A stretch of 64,000 nt of DNA from Trichormus variabilis 0441 (GTDB taxonomy: Bacteria; Cyanobacteriota; Cyanobacteriia; Cyanobacteriales; Nostocaceae). The stretch's first letter is position 1. Every line of letters begins with the position of its first letter. The position numbers and the translations under genes were made by a program. Under the pieces are notes generated by a model that had not been told where the DNA came from, did not search any database, and worked only from the letters and a program-made list of their open reading frames with translations. Below are positions 17,881 through 30,389 of the stretch, piece after piece. Location: contig NZ_CP047242.1 of assembly GCF_009856605.1 (NCBI RefSeq), forward strand, positions 4,532,001 through 4,596,000, read 5' to 3'.

Positions 17881-18636
17881 CTAATGATGTTCCTCATGCT
17901 CTTCGCCATGATGATCTTCCATCGCTTCACCGATGTAAGCCGCAGCCAAAGTAGCAAAAATTAGTGCCTGGATAGCGCTTGTAAAGAGTCCCAAAGCCAT
18001 TACAGGCAGAGGTACAAATAAAGGCACTAGTAATACCAGTACGCCGACTACAAGTTCATCAGCTAAGATGTTACCGAATAAACGGAAACTCAGGGAAAGG
18101 GGCTTAGTGAAGTCTTCAATAATCTTGAATGGCAACATGAACGATACAGGTTGCACGTAGTTACCAAAATACCCCAGTCCTTTTTTGCTGAATCCAGCGT
18201 AAAAGTACGCCAAAGATGTCAACAACGCTAATGCAACAGTTGTATTGATGTCACTTGTCGGTGCTGCTAATTCTCCTTCAGGCAAATGAATTAGCTTGAA
18301 GGGAACTAAGGCTCCTGACCAATTTGACACAAAAATGAACAAAAACAAAGTGCCAACGAAAGGCACCCAGGGGCGATATTCTTTTTCGCCAATCTGGTTT
18401 TTAGCCAAATCCCGAATGAATTCCAGGGCATACTCCAGTAGGTTCTGTATGCCACTAGGAATCCGTTTAACGTTACTGCTTGCAGCCACAGAAGCTAGTA
18501 CTAGCACGCCAATAACAAACCAAGAGGTGAGAAACACCTGACCGTGCAGTTTTAAGTTGCCTATTTGCCAGTACAGATGTTTTCCCACTTCCAATTCGGC
18601 AAGTGGAACAGAGTAAAAGTTCAGAAAATTCAACAT
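17881..18636 (-). CDS. atpB: F-type ATP synthase subunit a
   Basis: Stator half-channel subunit of Fo (older cyanobacterial name atpI), 251 aa. Five to six hydrophobic helices are visible. The essential arginine is Arg185 in [16 protein letters not shown], and the C-terminal helix follows ([19 protein letters not shown]). The His/Glu-rich tail ([10 protein letters not shown]) is typical of this group. It is first of the structural Fo genes after atp1. Confidence 0.96.
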   Translation of the reverse strand: MLNFLNFYSVPLAELEVGKHLYWQIGNLKLHGQVFLTSWFVIGVLVLASVAASSNVKRIPSGIQNLLEYALEFIRDLAKNQIGEKEYRPWVPFVGTLFLFIFVSNWSGALVPFKLIHLPEGELAAPTSDINTTVALALLTSLAYFYAGFSKKGLGYFGNYVQPVSFMLPFKIIEDFTKPLSLSFRLFGNILADELVVGVLVLLVPLFVPLPVMALGLFTSAIQALIFATLAAAYIGEAMEDHHGEEHEEHH

Positions 18637-18688
18637 TTTCCTTCCATTTCAATTGCTTCTCCAATCTTACCTGGAGAAGAGGAGCCTT

Positions 18689-19192
18689 TTAAGGTTGCCG
18701 GAGCTTTGGCGAGTCAGAGATAAAAGCCACCCTAACTACATAAATGATGAGTGTTGCTTTATAGGTGAGAAATCCCAAGAATATGGGCATTATTTGCAGT
18801 TGATTCCACCGTGATGCCAGCAAAATCAGCGCTATTAATAACGCCAACCGAGTTTTACTCAGCGACTGTTTTTCTCTACCTAAACGCTCAACATCTTTTG
18901 CCAACATCCTCAAGTAAACCACACCTGTACACGCCCCTAATAAATAATTCAGGGCAATGTTTAAGGAGTAAAAGATCCAGACAGAGATAAATACAACCCC
19001 TGTTAAGACAAGAGTGATTAGCACCAACTCTTGATAGAGTTGATAAAACTCCTGCATAGAAGAGTTTGCTGGTTCTGCGTCCTCAAAACCAGGTTGAGTA
19101 TCTTGTCGTGTTGTCGGGGTGGGTGCGATTGGTTCTTCTGACAAGCTCACGGGACTTGAAACCAGTACAGCTAACTTATTATGACTGCACAT
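18689..19192 (-). CDS. atp1: ATP synthase protein I (assembly factor)
   Basis: Small membrane protein that leads most bacterial atp operons and assists assembly of the c ring. The 167 aa frame has a Pro/Thr/Glu-rich N-terminus of about 50 residues, then four hydrophobic segments ([66 protein letters not shown]). The [14 protein letters not shown] segment resembles the Atp1 family. The start could be internal (for example the GTG at SLSEEP), because the first residues show no conservation I can recall. The operon promoter should lie in the 498 bp upstream. Confidence 0.85.
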   Translation of the reverse strand: MCSHNKLAVLVSSPVSLSEEPIAPTPTTRQDTQPGFEDAEPANSSMQEFYQLYQELVLITLVLTGVVFISVWIFYSLNIALNYLLGACTGVVYLRMLAKDVERLGREKQSLSKTRLALLIALILLASRWNQLQIMPIFLGFLTYKATLIIYVVRVAFISDSPKLRQP

Positions 19193-19690
19193 TCAGTCAG
19201 CTGAATCATATCACGATCCGGTAACAATACTTTAGAAAAAAACAATTAACTTCTTGTCAGGGAGATATGGATAGGGAAAAATTTACCTTAAGGATAAGGT
19301 AGATACGAGGGGAGAGACCAGGAAATGTTTCTTGATCTTGTTGTATAGTTAATCACATAGATACTAGTTAGAGAGTAATTTCTCTATTGACTCTAGTTTC
19401 TAGCTCTTATTCCCTAATCTCTAATCCCTGCCTGAGAAACCGCAAGTTTTTAACCGATTTTGGTGAATAACTATCCTCCAATATTGTTGCCAGAGGTCTA
19501 GCGTGTGCCTTGATGTTGTGATGGAGTTAGGTTTTATCAAATTAGCTAGTGCTTGAGGCGGGTCACACCACTGCTAAGTTTTCCAAAACCTGGACTTGTA
19601 GAGTTTGTCATCCCCAGTATGCTGGGCAACGGCTAGACACACTTCTACTTTACATGAGATTTGCAAAAACGGGTTGTGGGCGATCGCCTA
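19193..19690. other. atp operon upstream region
   Basis: No gene is visible between the divergently unrelated ends here. Both neighbours are on the minus strand, so this holds the atp operon promoter near 19200-19300 and the 3' end of the next transcript. A small CCCAGTATGCTGGG palindrome sits near 19612. I see no defined promoter boxes. Confidence 0.4.
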
Positions 19691-20890
19691 TCATGAGGCA
19701 TAGCTCTTTGCATCTGGTATCAGCATAATCAGCTGTTGCTTAATTAAGCTTCTAACCTCATCTAAGCTTAACTGCACACTTACCAAAATCTCAGCTACGG
19801 TAGAATTGCCATCACATTTTTGTAAAAACTCAAACTCTAGTGCTGACAAGTTCACAATTTGGTAATCGTGATTAAATATACATCGACCGGGAAACCCATC
19901 GATACAAGGATTTAATTCGGGAATTGCTTGCTGTAAAGCGTCATCACTTGACCAGTCAGCTTTTTTGATAGGTGGACGACCAAGGAAAAATTCGTAATGG
20001 GTAACTTCTGGGTCTAGTAATTCTATTAAACGATAACGTTGGCGATCGCTCAATTCTTCAGATCGTTCTATTAACTCTGGTGCTTTCCCTAACAACCTGT
20101 CTAAACTCCAAAAGCTGGGATTTGAGAAGCCGATAAACTCTAAACCTGAAGCATCAATCAATTCAAACAATGTATCAATGTTGTAATCCACCTCTTGGGG
20201 ATGAACGTACATATCAGCAAAGCATTCATCTCGTTGGTTTTCCATTGCCCAACGTTCTTTTTCTCGCTTGACAAGACGATTATTTTCTGGCAGAGAGGCA
20301 AATATTTTTCGCCCGACTTGCACACCATCGCGGTAATCACCTCGTTTCTCATTTTGCAGGAGTGCGATCGCTTTTTGCATCAGTTGAATTTCCCAGCGTC
20401 CCAACTCTCCATACACAAAAATGTGCATTAGTCCACCAGGAGCTAACTTTTTCGCCAAAGCTTGAATACCACGAATTGGATCTGGTAGGTGATGCAACAC
20501 ACCGACACAGTTAATTAAATTAAACTCACCCGGTAACTGTTCCACATCGTACAAACTCAAGTGATGAAACTCGACGCGGTTTGCACCGGAACGCTGACAA
20601 CGTTCTTTGGCTACTGCTAGAGTACCTGCACTTAAATCAATTCCAACTACTTGCGCTTGGGGGTTGAGATGTACTAAGTATTCTGTCCCCACACCTGAAC
20701 CACAACCAGCATCTAATATGCGAATATCTTGCTTTGTTGGTTTTTGTCCTGTGCAGAAGCTGTAAGCCGCTAACCAATTCCAGCGCCAATTGTAACCAGG
20801 AGGTGGTTCATCTAGTATCGGTTCTGGCGGGAAGGGATAAGTATCGTAGAGTTTAGCTACAGCATTACTAACGGTTTGAGGGTCGGACAT
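19691..20890 (-). CDS. class I SAM-dependent methyltransferase with C-terminal extension
   Basis: Methyltransferase of 399 aa. Residues about 55-170 form the Rossmann core: motif I ILDAGCGSGVGTEYLVHLNP, then VVGIDLSAGTLAVAKERC, NLINCVGVLHHLPDP and LAPGGLMHIFVYGELGR. After it come about 100 residues on DECFADMYVHPQEVDYNIDTL, a pattern seen in a cyanobacterial methyltransferase family. The C-terminal part (NLSALEFEFLQKCDGNSTVAEIL) looks like a PqqD/winged-helix module. The substrate is unknown. It is monocistronic. Confidence 0.75.
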   Translation of the reverse strand: MSDPQTVSNAVAKLYDTYPFPPEPILDEPPPGYNWRWNWLAAYSFCTGQKPTKQDIRILDAGCGSGVGTEYLVHLNPQAQVVGIDLSAGTLAVAKERCQRSGANRVEFHHLSLYDVEQLPGEFNLINCVGVLHHLPDPIRGIQALAKKLAPGGLMHIFVYGELGRWEIQLMQKAIALLQNEKRGDYRDGVQVGRKIFASLPENNRLVKREKERWAMENQRDECFADMYVHPQEVDYNIDTLFELIDASGLEFIGFSNPSFWSLDRLLGKAPELIERSEELSDRQRYRLIELLDPEVTHYEFFLGRPPIKKADWSSDDALQQAIPELNPCIDGFPGRCIFNHDYQIVNLSALEFEFLQKCDGNSTVAEILVSVQLSLDEVRSLIKQQLIMLIPDAKSYAS

Positions 20891-21010
20891 GATGAGGAAG
20901 AACGCAGCATTTCTGAGTTTAGCGGATAGGGGTGATTAGGGCAAAGCTTGCTATGCTCAAATTTTATTTAGATTGAGCTAGAATCATCCCTGATGTAGTT
21001 AATTGAAGGT

Positions 21011-21268
21011 TTATCCAACAGCAAAACCTGTAAATTGACGTTTATAAGGCGCGTGAAATCCTAATACAATATCTTCTTTTGGTACACCAGCAGCAATTAA
21101 TTCATTGGCAATGCCGATTTCTGTACCATATCTTTGTATCCAAATTTTCTCATTTTTAATATCAACATGAATAATGACACCATAAGTTCTTTTTTGTTCT
21201 TTCCAACCAATATTTAAAACTTGATAATGATGGCGCTCTGTGTCAAATAACAGTTGAATTTCTGTATC
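21011..21268 (-). pseudogene. xisI: 5'-truncated xisI-like gene
   Basis: The minus strand encodes 85 residues starting DTEIQLLFDTERHHYQVLNIGW and ending APYKRQFTGFAVG. This matches the C-terminal three quarters of XisI-like proteins, named after the fdxN-element excision controlling factor and very common in heterocystous cyanobacteria. The usual N-terminus (about 25 residues beginning MDxLxxYR) is absent: a TAG codon lies immediately before the Asp, and no start or ribosome-binding site fits. The XisH partner that normally precedes xisI is also absent. I judge it a decayed fragment, though re-start from a downstream codon cannot be excluded. Confidence 0.78.
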
Positions 21269-25159
<3,891 letters not shown>

Positions 25160-25165
25160 TTTGTA

Positions 25166-25310
25166 GGACAGGAGACTGGGAACTAGGTACTGGGAAAAAA
25201 TTTTTCCAATACCCAGTCTCAGTTTAGGGACTGGGGATTAGGGACTAGGGATTAGGGATTGGGAAACGATTTTCCAATACCCAGTCCCCGATACCCAATC
25301 CCTAGTTTTG
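25166..25310. repeat. inverted and heptamer repeats between apcE and apcA
   Basis: The stretch alternates GGGACTGGGGATTAGGG-type heptamers with their complements (CCAATACCCAGTCCCC). It can form at least two hairpins: CTGGGAAAAAATTTTTCCAATACCCAG-like near 25190 and GGGATTGGGAAA/TTTTCCAATACCC near 25255-25285. It may end or attenuate the apcE transcript. The apcA promoter should lie further right (25310-25560). Confidence 0.65.
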
Positions 25311-25595
25311 CTGTAACTATTGTTGGATCGCAGTAAATCTGAAACAAATATTACAAACTGTTAAGAGCAGTCATAAATGCTCAACAGAATGCCGGAGAAT
25401 ATTTTGCGGAAGGTCACTGAGTTTTAAAGCTTGTGTAGTTGTATTAACTCAAGCGAACTTGTATTGTAGTCACAATAGCAGTCACTTCTTTTACTGCTGT
25501 GTCCACAAGATGGGAACTAATCTCAGTCACCCAAATTTAAAATCGCACCAGTTTAATCAAATTCTGGTTTCATTTCGTACTGGAGGAATCCATTA

Positions 25596-26081
25596 ATGAG
25601 TATCGTCACGAAGTCCATCGTGAATGCTGATGCAGAAGCCCGCTACCTCAGCCCTGGCGAATTAGATCGGATCAAGAGCTTCGTTGCTGGTGGCCAACAA
25701 CGCCTCCGCATTGCTCAAGCTTTGACCGACAACCGCGAACGTTTGGTTAAGCAAGCTGGCGACCAATTGTTCCAAAAGCGCCCTGATGTTGTTTCTCCTG
25801 GTGGTAACGCTTACGGTCAAGAAATGACAGCTACCTGTCTGCGTGACCTAGACTACTACCTCCGTCTTGTTACCTACGGAATTGTTGCTGGCGACGTTAC
25901 TCCTATTGAAGAAATTGGTGTAATCGGTGTTCGTGAAATGTACAAGTCCCTCGGCACTCCTATTGAGGCAGTTGGTGAAGGCGTACGTGCATTGAAAAAT
26001 GCTGCTTCCACCCTTCTGTCTGCTGAAGATGCTGCTGAAGCTGGCTCTTACTTTGACTACGTAGTAGGTGCGTTGCAGTAG
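25596..26081 (+). CDS. apcA: allophycocyanin alpha subunit
   Basis: Phycobiliprotein of the phycobilisome core, 161 aa. Chromophore-binding Cys81 sits in [14 protein letters not shown]. The start follows a good GGAGG (TACTGGAGGAATCC) and the N-terminus [22 protein letters not shown] is characteristic. Its codon usage is strongly biased (ACC, GGT, CGT), as in highly expressed genes. The apcB start is 65 bp downstream, in the same transcript. Confidence 0.98.
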   Translation: MSIVTKSIVNADAEARYLSPGELDRIKSFVAGGQQRLRIAQALTDNRERLVKQAGDQLFQKRPDVVSPGGNAYGQEMTATCLRDLDYYLRLVTYGIVAGDVTPIEEIGVIGVREMYKSLGTPIEAVGEGVRALKNAASTLLSAEDAAEAGSYFDYVVGALQ

Positions 26082-26146
26082 GGTGCAGCTGTTTCCCTGC
26101 TGAAACTGGAATATTGCAATAAGGTTGGAAATAAGGAATTAACAAC

Positions 26147-26635
26147 ATGGCTCAAGATGCAATCACCGCCGTCATTAACTCTGCTGACGTGCAAGGTAAG
26201 TACCTCGATACCGCAGCTTTAGAAAAACTCAAAGCTTACTTCTCCACTGGCGAACTGCGCGTACGTGCAGCTACAACAATCAGCGCTAACGCAGCTGCGA
26301 TCGTTAAAGAAGCTGTAGCTAAATCTTTGTTGTACTCTGACATCACCCGTCCCGGTGGTAATATGTACACAACCCGTCGTTATGCAGCTTGTATCCGTGA
26401 CTTGGATTACTACCTGCGTTACGCTACCTACGCTATGCTAGCTGGCGATCCTTCCATCCTAGATGAGCGTGTATTGAACGGTTTGAAAGAAACCTACAAC
26501 TCCTTGGGTGTACCCGTTGGCGCTACCGTACAAGCTATCCAAGCTATCAAAGAAGTAACCGCTAGCTTAGTTGGTGCTGATGCTGGTAAAGAAATGGGTA
26601 TCTACCTAGACTATATCTCCTCTGGCTTGAGCTAG
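26147..26635 (+). CDS. apcB: allophycocyanin beta subunit
   Basis: Beta chain pairing with ApcA in the core discs, 162 aa. Chromophore Cys82 is in [17 protein letters not shown]. Asn72 ([10 protein letters not shown]) is the position that is N-methylated in this family. The ATG is preceded by AAGGAATTAAC. Codon bias is high, as in apcA. The 215 bp spacer to apcC carries RNA structure. Confidence 0.98.
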   Translation: MAQDAITAVINSADVQGKYLDTAALEKLKAYFSTGELRVRAATTISANAAAIVKEAVAKSLLYSDITRPGGNMYTTRRYAACIRDLDYYLRYATYAMLAGDPSILDERVLNGLKETYNSLGVPVGATVQAIQAIKEVTASLVGADAGKEMGIYLDYISSGLS

Positions 26636-26644
26636 AAGCTGTTT

Positions 26645-26763
26645 CGCACTTAGTTTATTAAGTGCGGCTTGATGAAGGTCTGGAAATCAATCGTGAGTGC
26701 TAGGACGTTCTATTGCTTACATTGATGAGTATTAGCGGTCTGGTATTGATGCTTGATTTCCAG
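26645..26763 (+). promoter_or_regulatory. structured apcB-apcC spacer (possible processing or attenuation site)
   Basis: CGCACTTA-loop-TAAGTGCG (26645-26666) forms an 8-bp hairpin right after the apcB stop. Next, CTGGAAATCAA (26680-26690) is exactly complementary to TTGATTTCCAG (26753-26763), enclosing about 60 bases. Together they could limit read-through or guide RNA processing between apcAB and apcC; that role is inference. Confidence 0.5.
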
Positions 26764-26850
26764 CCTTGGAATGATTAATTAATTAATTTGCGCTCAAGAT
26801 TTTTTGAGATAAAGAATTTTTCCCAGAATACTGATAGGAGATTTCAAGTT

Positions 26851-27057
26851 ATGTCCCGTTTGTTTAAAATTACAGCGCTTGTTCCTAGCCTCAGCAGAAC
26901 CCGTACCCAACGCGAACTACAAAACACCTACTTTACCAAGTTGGTTCCTTATGAAAATTGGTTCCGCGAACAACAGCGCATTCAAAAAGCAGGGGGCAAA
27001 ATTATCAAGGTGGAACTCGCAACTGGTAAGCAAGGTACTAATGCTGGGTTGCAATAA
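26851..27057 (+). CDS. apcC: allophycocyanin-associated core linker LC (ApcC)
   Basis: Small 68 aa linker of the CpcD type that caps the allophycocyanin core cylinders. The start is ATG 26851 (MSRLFKITALVPSLSRTRTQRELQ), 10 bases after AGGAG. The open frame begins earlier (26788), but the family always starts MxRLFKxTA. The central YFTKLVPYENWFREQQRIQKAGGKI is characteristic. It is last in the apc cluster and is followed by a strong terminator. Confidence 0.97.
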   Translation: MSRLFKITALVPSLSRTRTQRELQNTYFTKLVPYENWFREQQRIQKAGGKIIKVELATGKQGTNAGLQ

Positions 27058-27093
27058 TTCCTATAGGCCGAAAATTATTATAGTTAAGTTATG

Positions 27094-27120
27094 AGAGGGG
27101 TCTGTTTAGACCTCTTTTTT
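27094..27120 (+). terminator. apc cluster rho-independent terminator
   Basis: AGAGGGGTCT, a GTTT loop, then AGACCTCTTT form a 10-bp stem with two G-T pairs. It runs directly into a T tract, 36 bp after the apcC stop. Confidence 0.85.
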
Positions 27121-27223
27121 CATTCTCTGTGTCTATTTTGAGAGGAGTTTTGAAACGCGGAGGGGCGCGGAGGCTAGCGCAGAGGGACGCAGAGGTTTAA
27201 CTTAATTAAGTGAGGCTTGGTTT

Positions 27224-28039
27224 ATGAATTTCTCCTCAGCACGACAATATTTTTATCAAGAGATTCAGCAATCTGAGGCGGATATTGACCTAGCTAGGGC
27301 AGCTTTGTATATTGCTAAGGAAGAATATCCTAGACTGGATGTAGAGGAATATCTAAGCGCACTCGATACAATGGCAATGGAAGTTGAGGAACGCTTGCCA
27401 TCTTCACGGTATCCGTTACGGGTGATTCAAGGTATTAATCAGTATTTGTATGACGATTTAGGATTTATAGGGAATCAGAAAGATTATTACGACCCACGCA
27501 ATAGTTTCTTCAATGAGGTAATTGACCGTCGAGTGGGTATTCCGATTACTTTAGCTTTAGTTTATCTGGAGATTGCCCAAAGGATTGATTTTCCAATGGA
27601 GGGGGTGGGATTACCGGGACATTTCCTCATCCGTCCAGCTATCTCTGATATGGAGATTTTTGTGGATGCGTTTAATCGTGGTGAGGTGATGTTTGCCCAA
27701 GATTGCCAAGACAAGCTAAATCAAATGTTTAAGGAATCGGTGAATTTGCGCCCGGAATTTTTGGCTAGAGTTAGCAAGCGGCAGTTTTTGGCAAGGATGT
27801 TGACGAACCTAAAATATATTTACCTGAGACAGCAGCAATTAGAAAAAAGCTTAGGTGTCGTTGAGAGAATTTTATTATTGTTTCCTGAGGCAACTTCAGA
27901 ATTGCGCGATCGCGGTTTACTCTACTACCAACTAGGTTACTATCCTCAAGCTACCAATGACCTAGAAACCTACCTAGCAAATGTTCCCAACGCCGAAGAT
28001 GCGGTAACTATCAAGCGGTTATTGGGAGAGATGAAGTGA
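27224..28039 (+). CDS. SirB1-family transglutaminase-like/TPR protein
   Basis: Protein of 271 aa in the SirB1 (transglutaminase core 2 plus TPR) family; function not established. Visible are YLYDDLGFIGNQKDYYDPRNSFFNEVIDRRVGIPITLALVYLEIAQR (about residues 72-116) and VGLPGHFLIRP, where the family has a His. The C-terminal TPR-like repeats are LGVVERILLLFPEATSELRDRGLLYYQLGYYPQATNDLETYL. The upstream leader holds a short dispersed repeat (GCGGAGGGGCGCGGAGG type, about 27150-27195). It stands alone and converges with the SRPBCC gene 7 bp away. Confidence 0.75.
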   Translation: MNFSSARQYFYQEIQQSEADIDLARAALYIAKEEYPRLDVEEYLSALDTMAMEVEERLPSSRYPLRVIQGINQYLYDDLGFIGNQKDYYDPRNSFFNEVIDRRVGIPITLALVYLEIAQRIDFPMEGVGLPGHFLIRPAISDMEIFVDAFNRGEVMFAQDCQDKLNQMFKESVNLRPEFLARVSKRQFLARMLTNLKYIYLRQQQLEKSLGVVERILLLFPEATSELRDRGLLYYQLGYYPQATNDLETYLANVPNAEDAVTIKRLLGEMK

Positions 28040-28046
28040 CTATTGA

Positions 28047-28487
28047 CTATTGACTTTCCGCTACCCGTTTGAGGCGGCGGAGTTGCGCCTGCATATCTTG
28101 TTTTGTCCAGACGGCGGCGAAGGTGTTGAAGCCCCAACCAACTAGAGGATTAGGGATGTCAAATTCAAAGCGGTTAATTAGTTGGGTTCCTTGTTCTATG
28201 GGTTGACATTCCCAGCGATCGCTTCCTTGAAAAAATCCCTGAAATGTCCACACTACTAAACCAGGTTGGCGTTCGGCGACAACGGTGTTTAAAGTAGGTT
28301 GAAGTAGGGGAATTTGAATTATAAAGCGGCTTTTACTACCAATATCTGTACTCCACGTTTCACCCACCGGTTCGCAGCGCAGGACGGGGTTTAGCCAACG
28401 GTGCATAAGGGTTAAATCAGTAATACAGCGTTCTACTGTGCTGGCTGTGGCGTTAATTTGAATTGATTGTTCGAGAATTTGGGACAT
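28047..28487 (-). CDS. SRPBCC-family (polyketide cyclase-like) protein
   Basis: START/Bet v1-fold protein of 146 aa that probably binds a small hydrophobic ligand. The start IQINATASTVERCITDLTLMHRWLNPVLRCEPVG and the central IIQIPLLQPTLNTVVAERQPGLVVWTFQGFFQGSDRWEC fit the fold. The C-terminal helix (GWGFNTFAAVWTKQDMQAQLRRLKRVAES) closes the pocket. No catalytic residues are evident. No operon partner. Confidence 0.7.
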   Translation of the reverse strand: MSQILEQSIQINATASTVERCITDLTLMHRWLNPVLRCEPVGETWSTDIGSKSRFIIQIPLLQPTLNTVVAERQPGLVVWTFQGFFQGSDRWECQPIEQGTQLINRFEFDIPNPLVGWGFNTFAAVWTKQDMQAQLRRLKRVAESQ

Positions 28488-28574
28488 GGTGGTAATTCGT
28501 AATCAAGGCATATAGAAAAATTCTTGGCATGAGGCGTTTTTATTACTTTACCCGACAGGGTGAGGCAAGACATT

Positions 28575-28690
28575 TTTTCTTTATATGCTGAATTTTATTT
28601 AATGATTGCAACACGTCCTTGCTTGAAGACGCGATGAATCGCGTCTCTACAGATGGTTTATTTGTCGCATTCTTTTTTCCAATTGGTCTT
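28575..28690. repeat. interspersed repeat, copy 1 (GAAGACGCGATGAATCGCG element)
   Basis: Contains GAAGACGCGATGAATCGCG, TCTCTACAGAT and TGTCGCATTCTTTTTTCCAA in order, and ends near AATTGGT. A diverged, reverse-oriented copy lies at 51127-51245. An internal palindrome (GACGCGATGAATCGCGTC) could act as a terminator for the neighbouring minus-strand gene. No coding content. Confidence 0.7.
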
Positions 28691-28913
28691 ACTTGACTTG
28701 GTTATTTTCTGCATCATCTTCGTTGTGAGAATTTTTAGAGGACTTGTGAGATTTGAATGACCCAAAACTGTAAGCCATTGCTATTTTCACAATGTCAAAA
28801 TATGCTGGATGATTTTCTTTGTTGACGATCGCTAGAGATATCGACCCTGCAACTAAGATGACTAAAATTGGTGAGAGTGCATCGCTTTTGAAACCGTTGT
28901 TGTTGTTTGTCAT
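28689..28913 (-). CDS. small hypothetical membrane protein (74 aa)
   Basis: Unrecognised. The start MTNNNNGFKSDALSPILVILVAGSISLAIV shows one hydrophobic helix after an Asn-rich leader. The second half is polar, with KSHKSSKNSHNEDDAENN. A strong AGGAGG lies 7 bases before the ATG, supporting translation. It is followed upstream by another small membrane protein gene in the same direction (77 bp gap), so the two may form an operon. Confidence 0.55.
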   Translation of the reverse strand: MTNNNNGFKSDALSPILVILVAGSISLAIVNKENHPAYFDIVKIAMAYSFGSFKSHKSSKNSHNEDDAENNQVK

Positions 28914-28990
28914 AACCTAACCTCCTTCCTAGTAGTTGGGAACCTTTGGCTGGGATAATTTAGCCAAAGGTGGGTAATCATGGCGCAAAA

Positions 28991-29230
28991 TTAACTCCAA
29001 GACTCAAAGATCATGGCGATCGCCAGTAAACAAACCAGTGAAACTGCCACCCTGGCGATCCAAATCCATGTATCTGGCGATCGCAGTAGCATCAGTACGG
29101 GGAGAACTGTAAAGGTGTGTGAGATGACGAAAGCGATCGCCATACCCACCAGCATCAACAGAAAATATTTCACCCCTCTACCAGCCCAAATTAAAATCAC
29201 ATTTTGTTTGTTGTCGAAATTCGATTTCAT
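28991..29230 (-). CDS. small hypothetical membrane protein (79 aa)
   Basis: Unrecognised. I take ATG 29230 (MKSNFDNKQNVILIWAGRG) because GGAGGA lies 7 bases upstream; earlier Met codons in the frame overlap that site. Two hydrophobic helices (YFLLMLVGMAIAFVISHTF and WIARVAVSLVCLLAIAMIF) are separated by a short loop with LLRSPDTW. Topology suggests a two-helix inner membrane protein. It is in line with the 74 aa gene downstream. Confidence 0.55.
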   Translation of the reverse strand: MKSNFDNKQNVILIWAGRGVKYFLLMLVGMAIAFVISHTFTVLPVLMLLRSPDTWIWIARVAVSLVCLLAIAMIFESWS

Positions 29231-29265
29231 GATCATTCCTCCGATGTAGAACAAACCTAAGCAAA

Positions 29266-29299
29266 AAGCCCGTCAGTGCTGAATCACACTACCGGGCTT
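29266..29299 (-). terminator. hairpin terminator
   Basis: AAGCCCG and CGGGCTT, with an inner AGTG/CACT pairing, form a hairpin. On the minus strand it is followed by a T-rich stretch. It would end the transcript of the 29424-29819 gene, ahead of the two small membrane protein genes. Confidence 0.65.
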
Positions 29300-29423
29300 G
29301 TAAACTTCTCATTTATCAAAAGCCAAATGTCTTTAGAAACTTCACCTATTTAGTTGCAAATCATCATTCTCACCAAGCTATCAATCTTCTCAACTGTAAA
29401 ATAGCTATGGCAGATTGAGCAGA

Positions 29424-29819
29424 TTAGGTCTTTTTATTAGCTATCCTCCAAGCTATCCACGTTTCGAGGATTTGGTCGTATATCGTCTGAATTTCTGCCA
29501 ATTCTTGATGAGTCAAGCCATAACGATGACTAACGTGGCCGGACAGTTCGACAATAGTTTCGTATTTACCCTGTTTACTACGAGTCACAAACTCACCATG
29601 TTGAGTTGCAGATAAAGTCTCAATTAAGAGAAAGGTCATGTGAGAAAAAACCGGCGGTAAATCAACTGAATAACATTGTGTCGGCAGAATTTTTGGCTGA
29701 CTTTTGTCTTCCAGTCCTGATTTAGGCGAAGTTTCCCAAGGGTTATCCTCTATCTTTAGCTGCATTCTGAGAGTTTTAGAACCCTTAATGAATTCTGGCA
29801 ATTGTGAGAAGCTATTCAT
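29424..29819 (-). CDS. hypothetical protein (131 aa)
   Basis: Unrecognised soluble protein. It has a polar N-terminal half with many Ser/Pro/Lys, then a compact helical C-terminal part (THQELAEIQTIYDQILETWIAWRIANKK). It contains the segment QGKYETIVELSGHVSHRYGL. No domain assigned. Its own terminator lies downstream and an AT-rich promoter region upstream. Confidence 0.5.
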   Translation of the reverse strand: MNSFSQLPEFIKGSKTLRMQLKIEDNPWETSPKSGLEDKSQPKILPTQCYSVDLPPVFSHMTFLLIETLSATQHGEFVTRSKQGKYETIVELSGHVSHRYGLTHQELAEIQTIYDQILETWIAWRIANKKT

Positions 29820-30120
29820 ATTTAGATGCTCCGTGATGTTGATTGTTGAGATTTACACTAATCTGCTTATCTCACATATATATAGCTTAGGTATAAGATA
29901 ATCACATCTAATTAAAATTTGCAAGTACTTTAGTGGCATTTTTTTGACCCAAGAGGTTTATCCATGAAAATAGATATATTTTTTATATATATTTATATCA
30001 CTAGGGTATATCGCGAGGGAAAGCAGTCCCAATCACAAAAATTCATCCCCAGGGATAAAATAGAGGACTTTAATAAGTATTTTTACTTAATAATCTTGGA
30101 TTAAATGCTTTGTTATCACT

Positions 30121-30255
30121 GGGGACTTCCAGATAAAAAATATCCAAAATGTAGGGTGCGTCAGTATGAATATTTCCTTGGCACAGCTAGGTTTTTTTGG
30201 ACTGACGCACCCTACTAACCGTCAACTGGGAATAATTTATTTTTTGGTGTTTCCC
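30121..30255. mobile_element. MITE-like element, copy 1 (GTAGGGTGCGTCAGT family)
   Basis: About 135 bp. Its ends are imperfect inverted repeats (GGGGACTTCCAGATAAAAAA and the complement of ATTTTTTGGTGTTTCCC). A perfect internal inverted repeat, GTAGGGTGCGTCAGT at 30151-30165 and its complement at 30201-30215, encloses a loop of about 35 bases. A second copy lies at 55567-55701. It encodes nothing. Another gene-free 250 bp lies to its left, from 29820. Confidence 0.75.
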
Positions 30256-30389
30256 TAGTAGCAAACATTTATTGTGTAGTTATTGTGAAATGTGTATAAA
30301 TACCCTTTCCCGAACCAAGGGACTGTGTTATAAGAAGTTATCTCACATACTGATAACTAAGTGAATATATTGTGTGGAGCCAGGATGAA

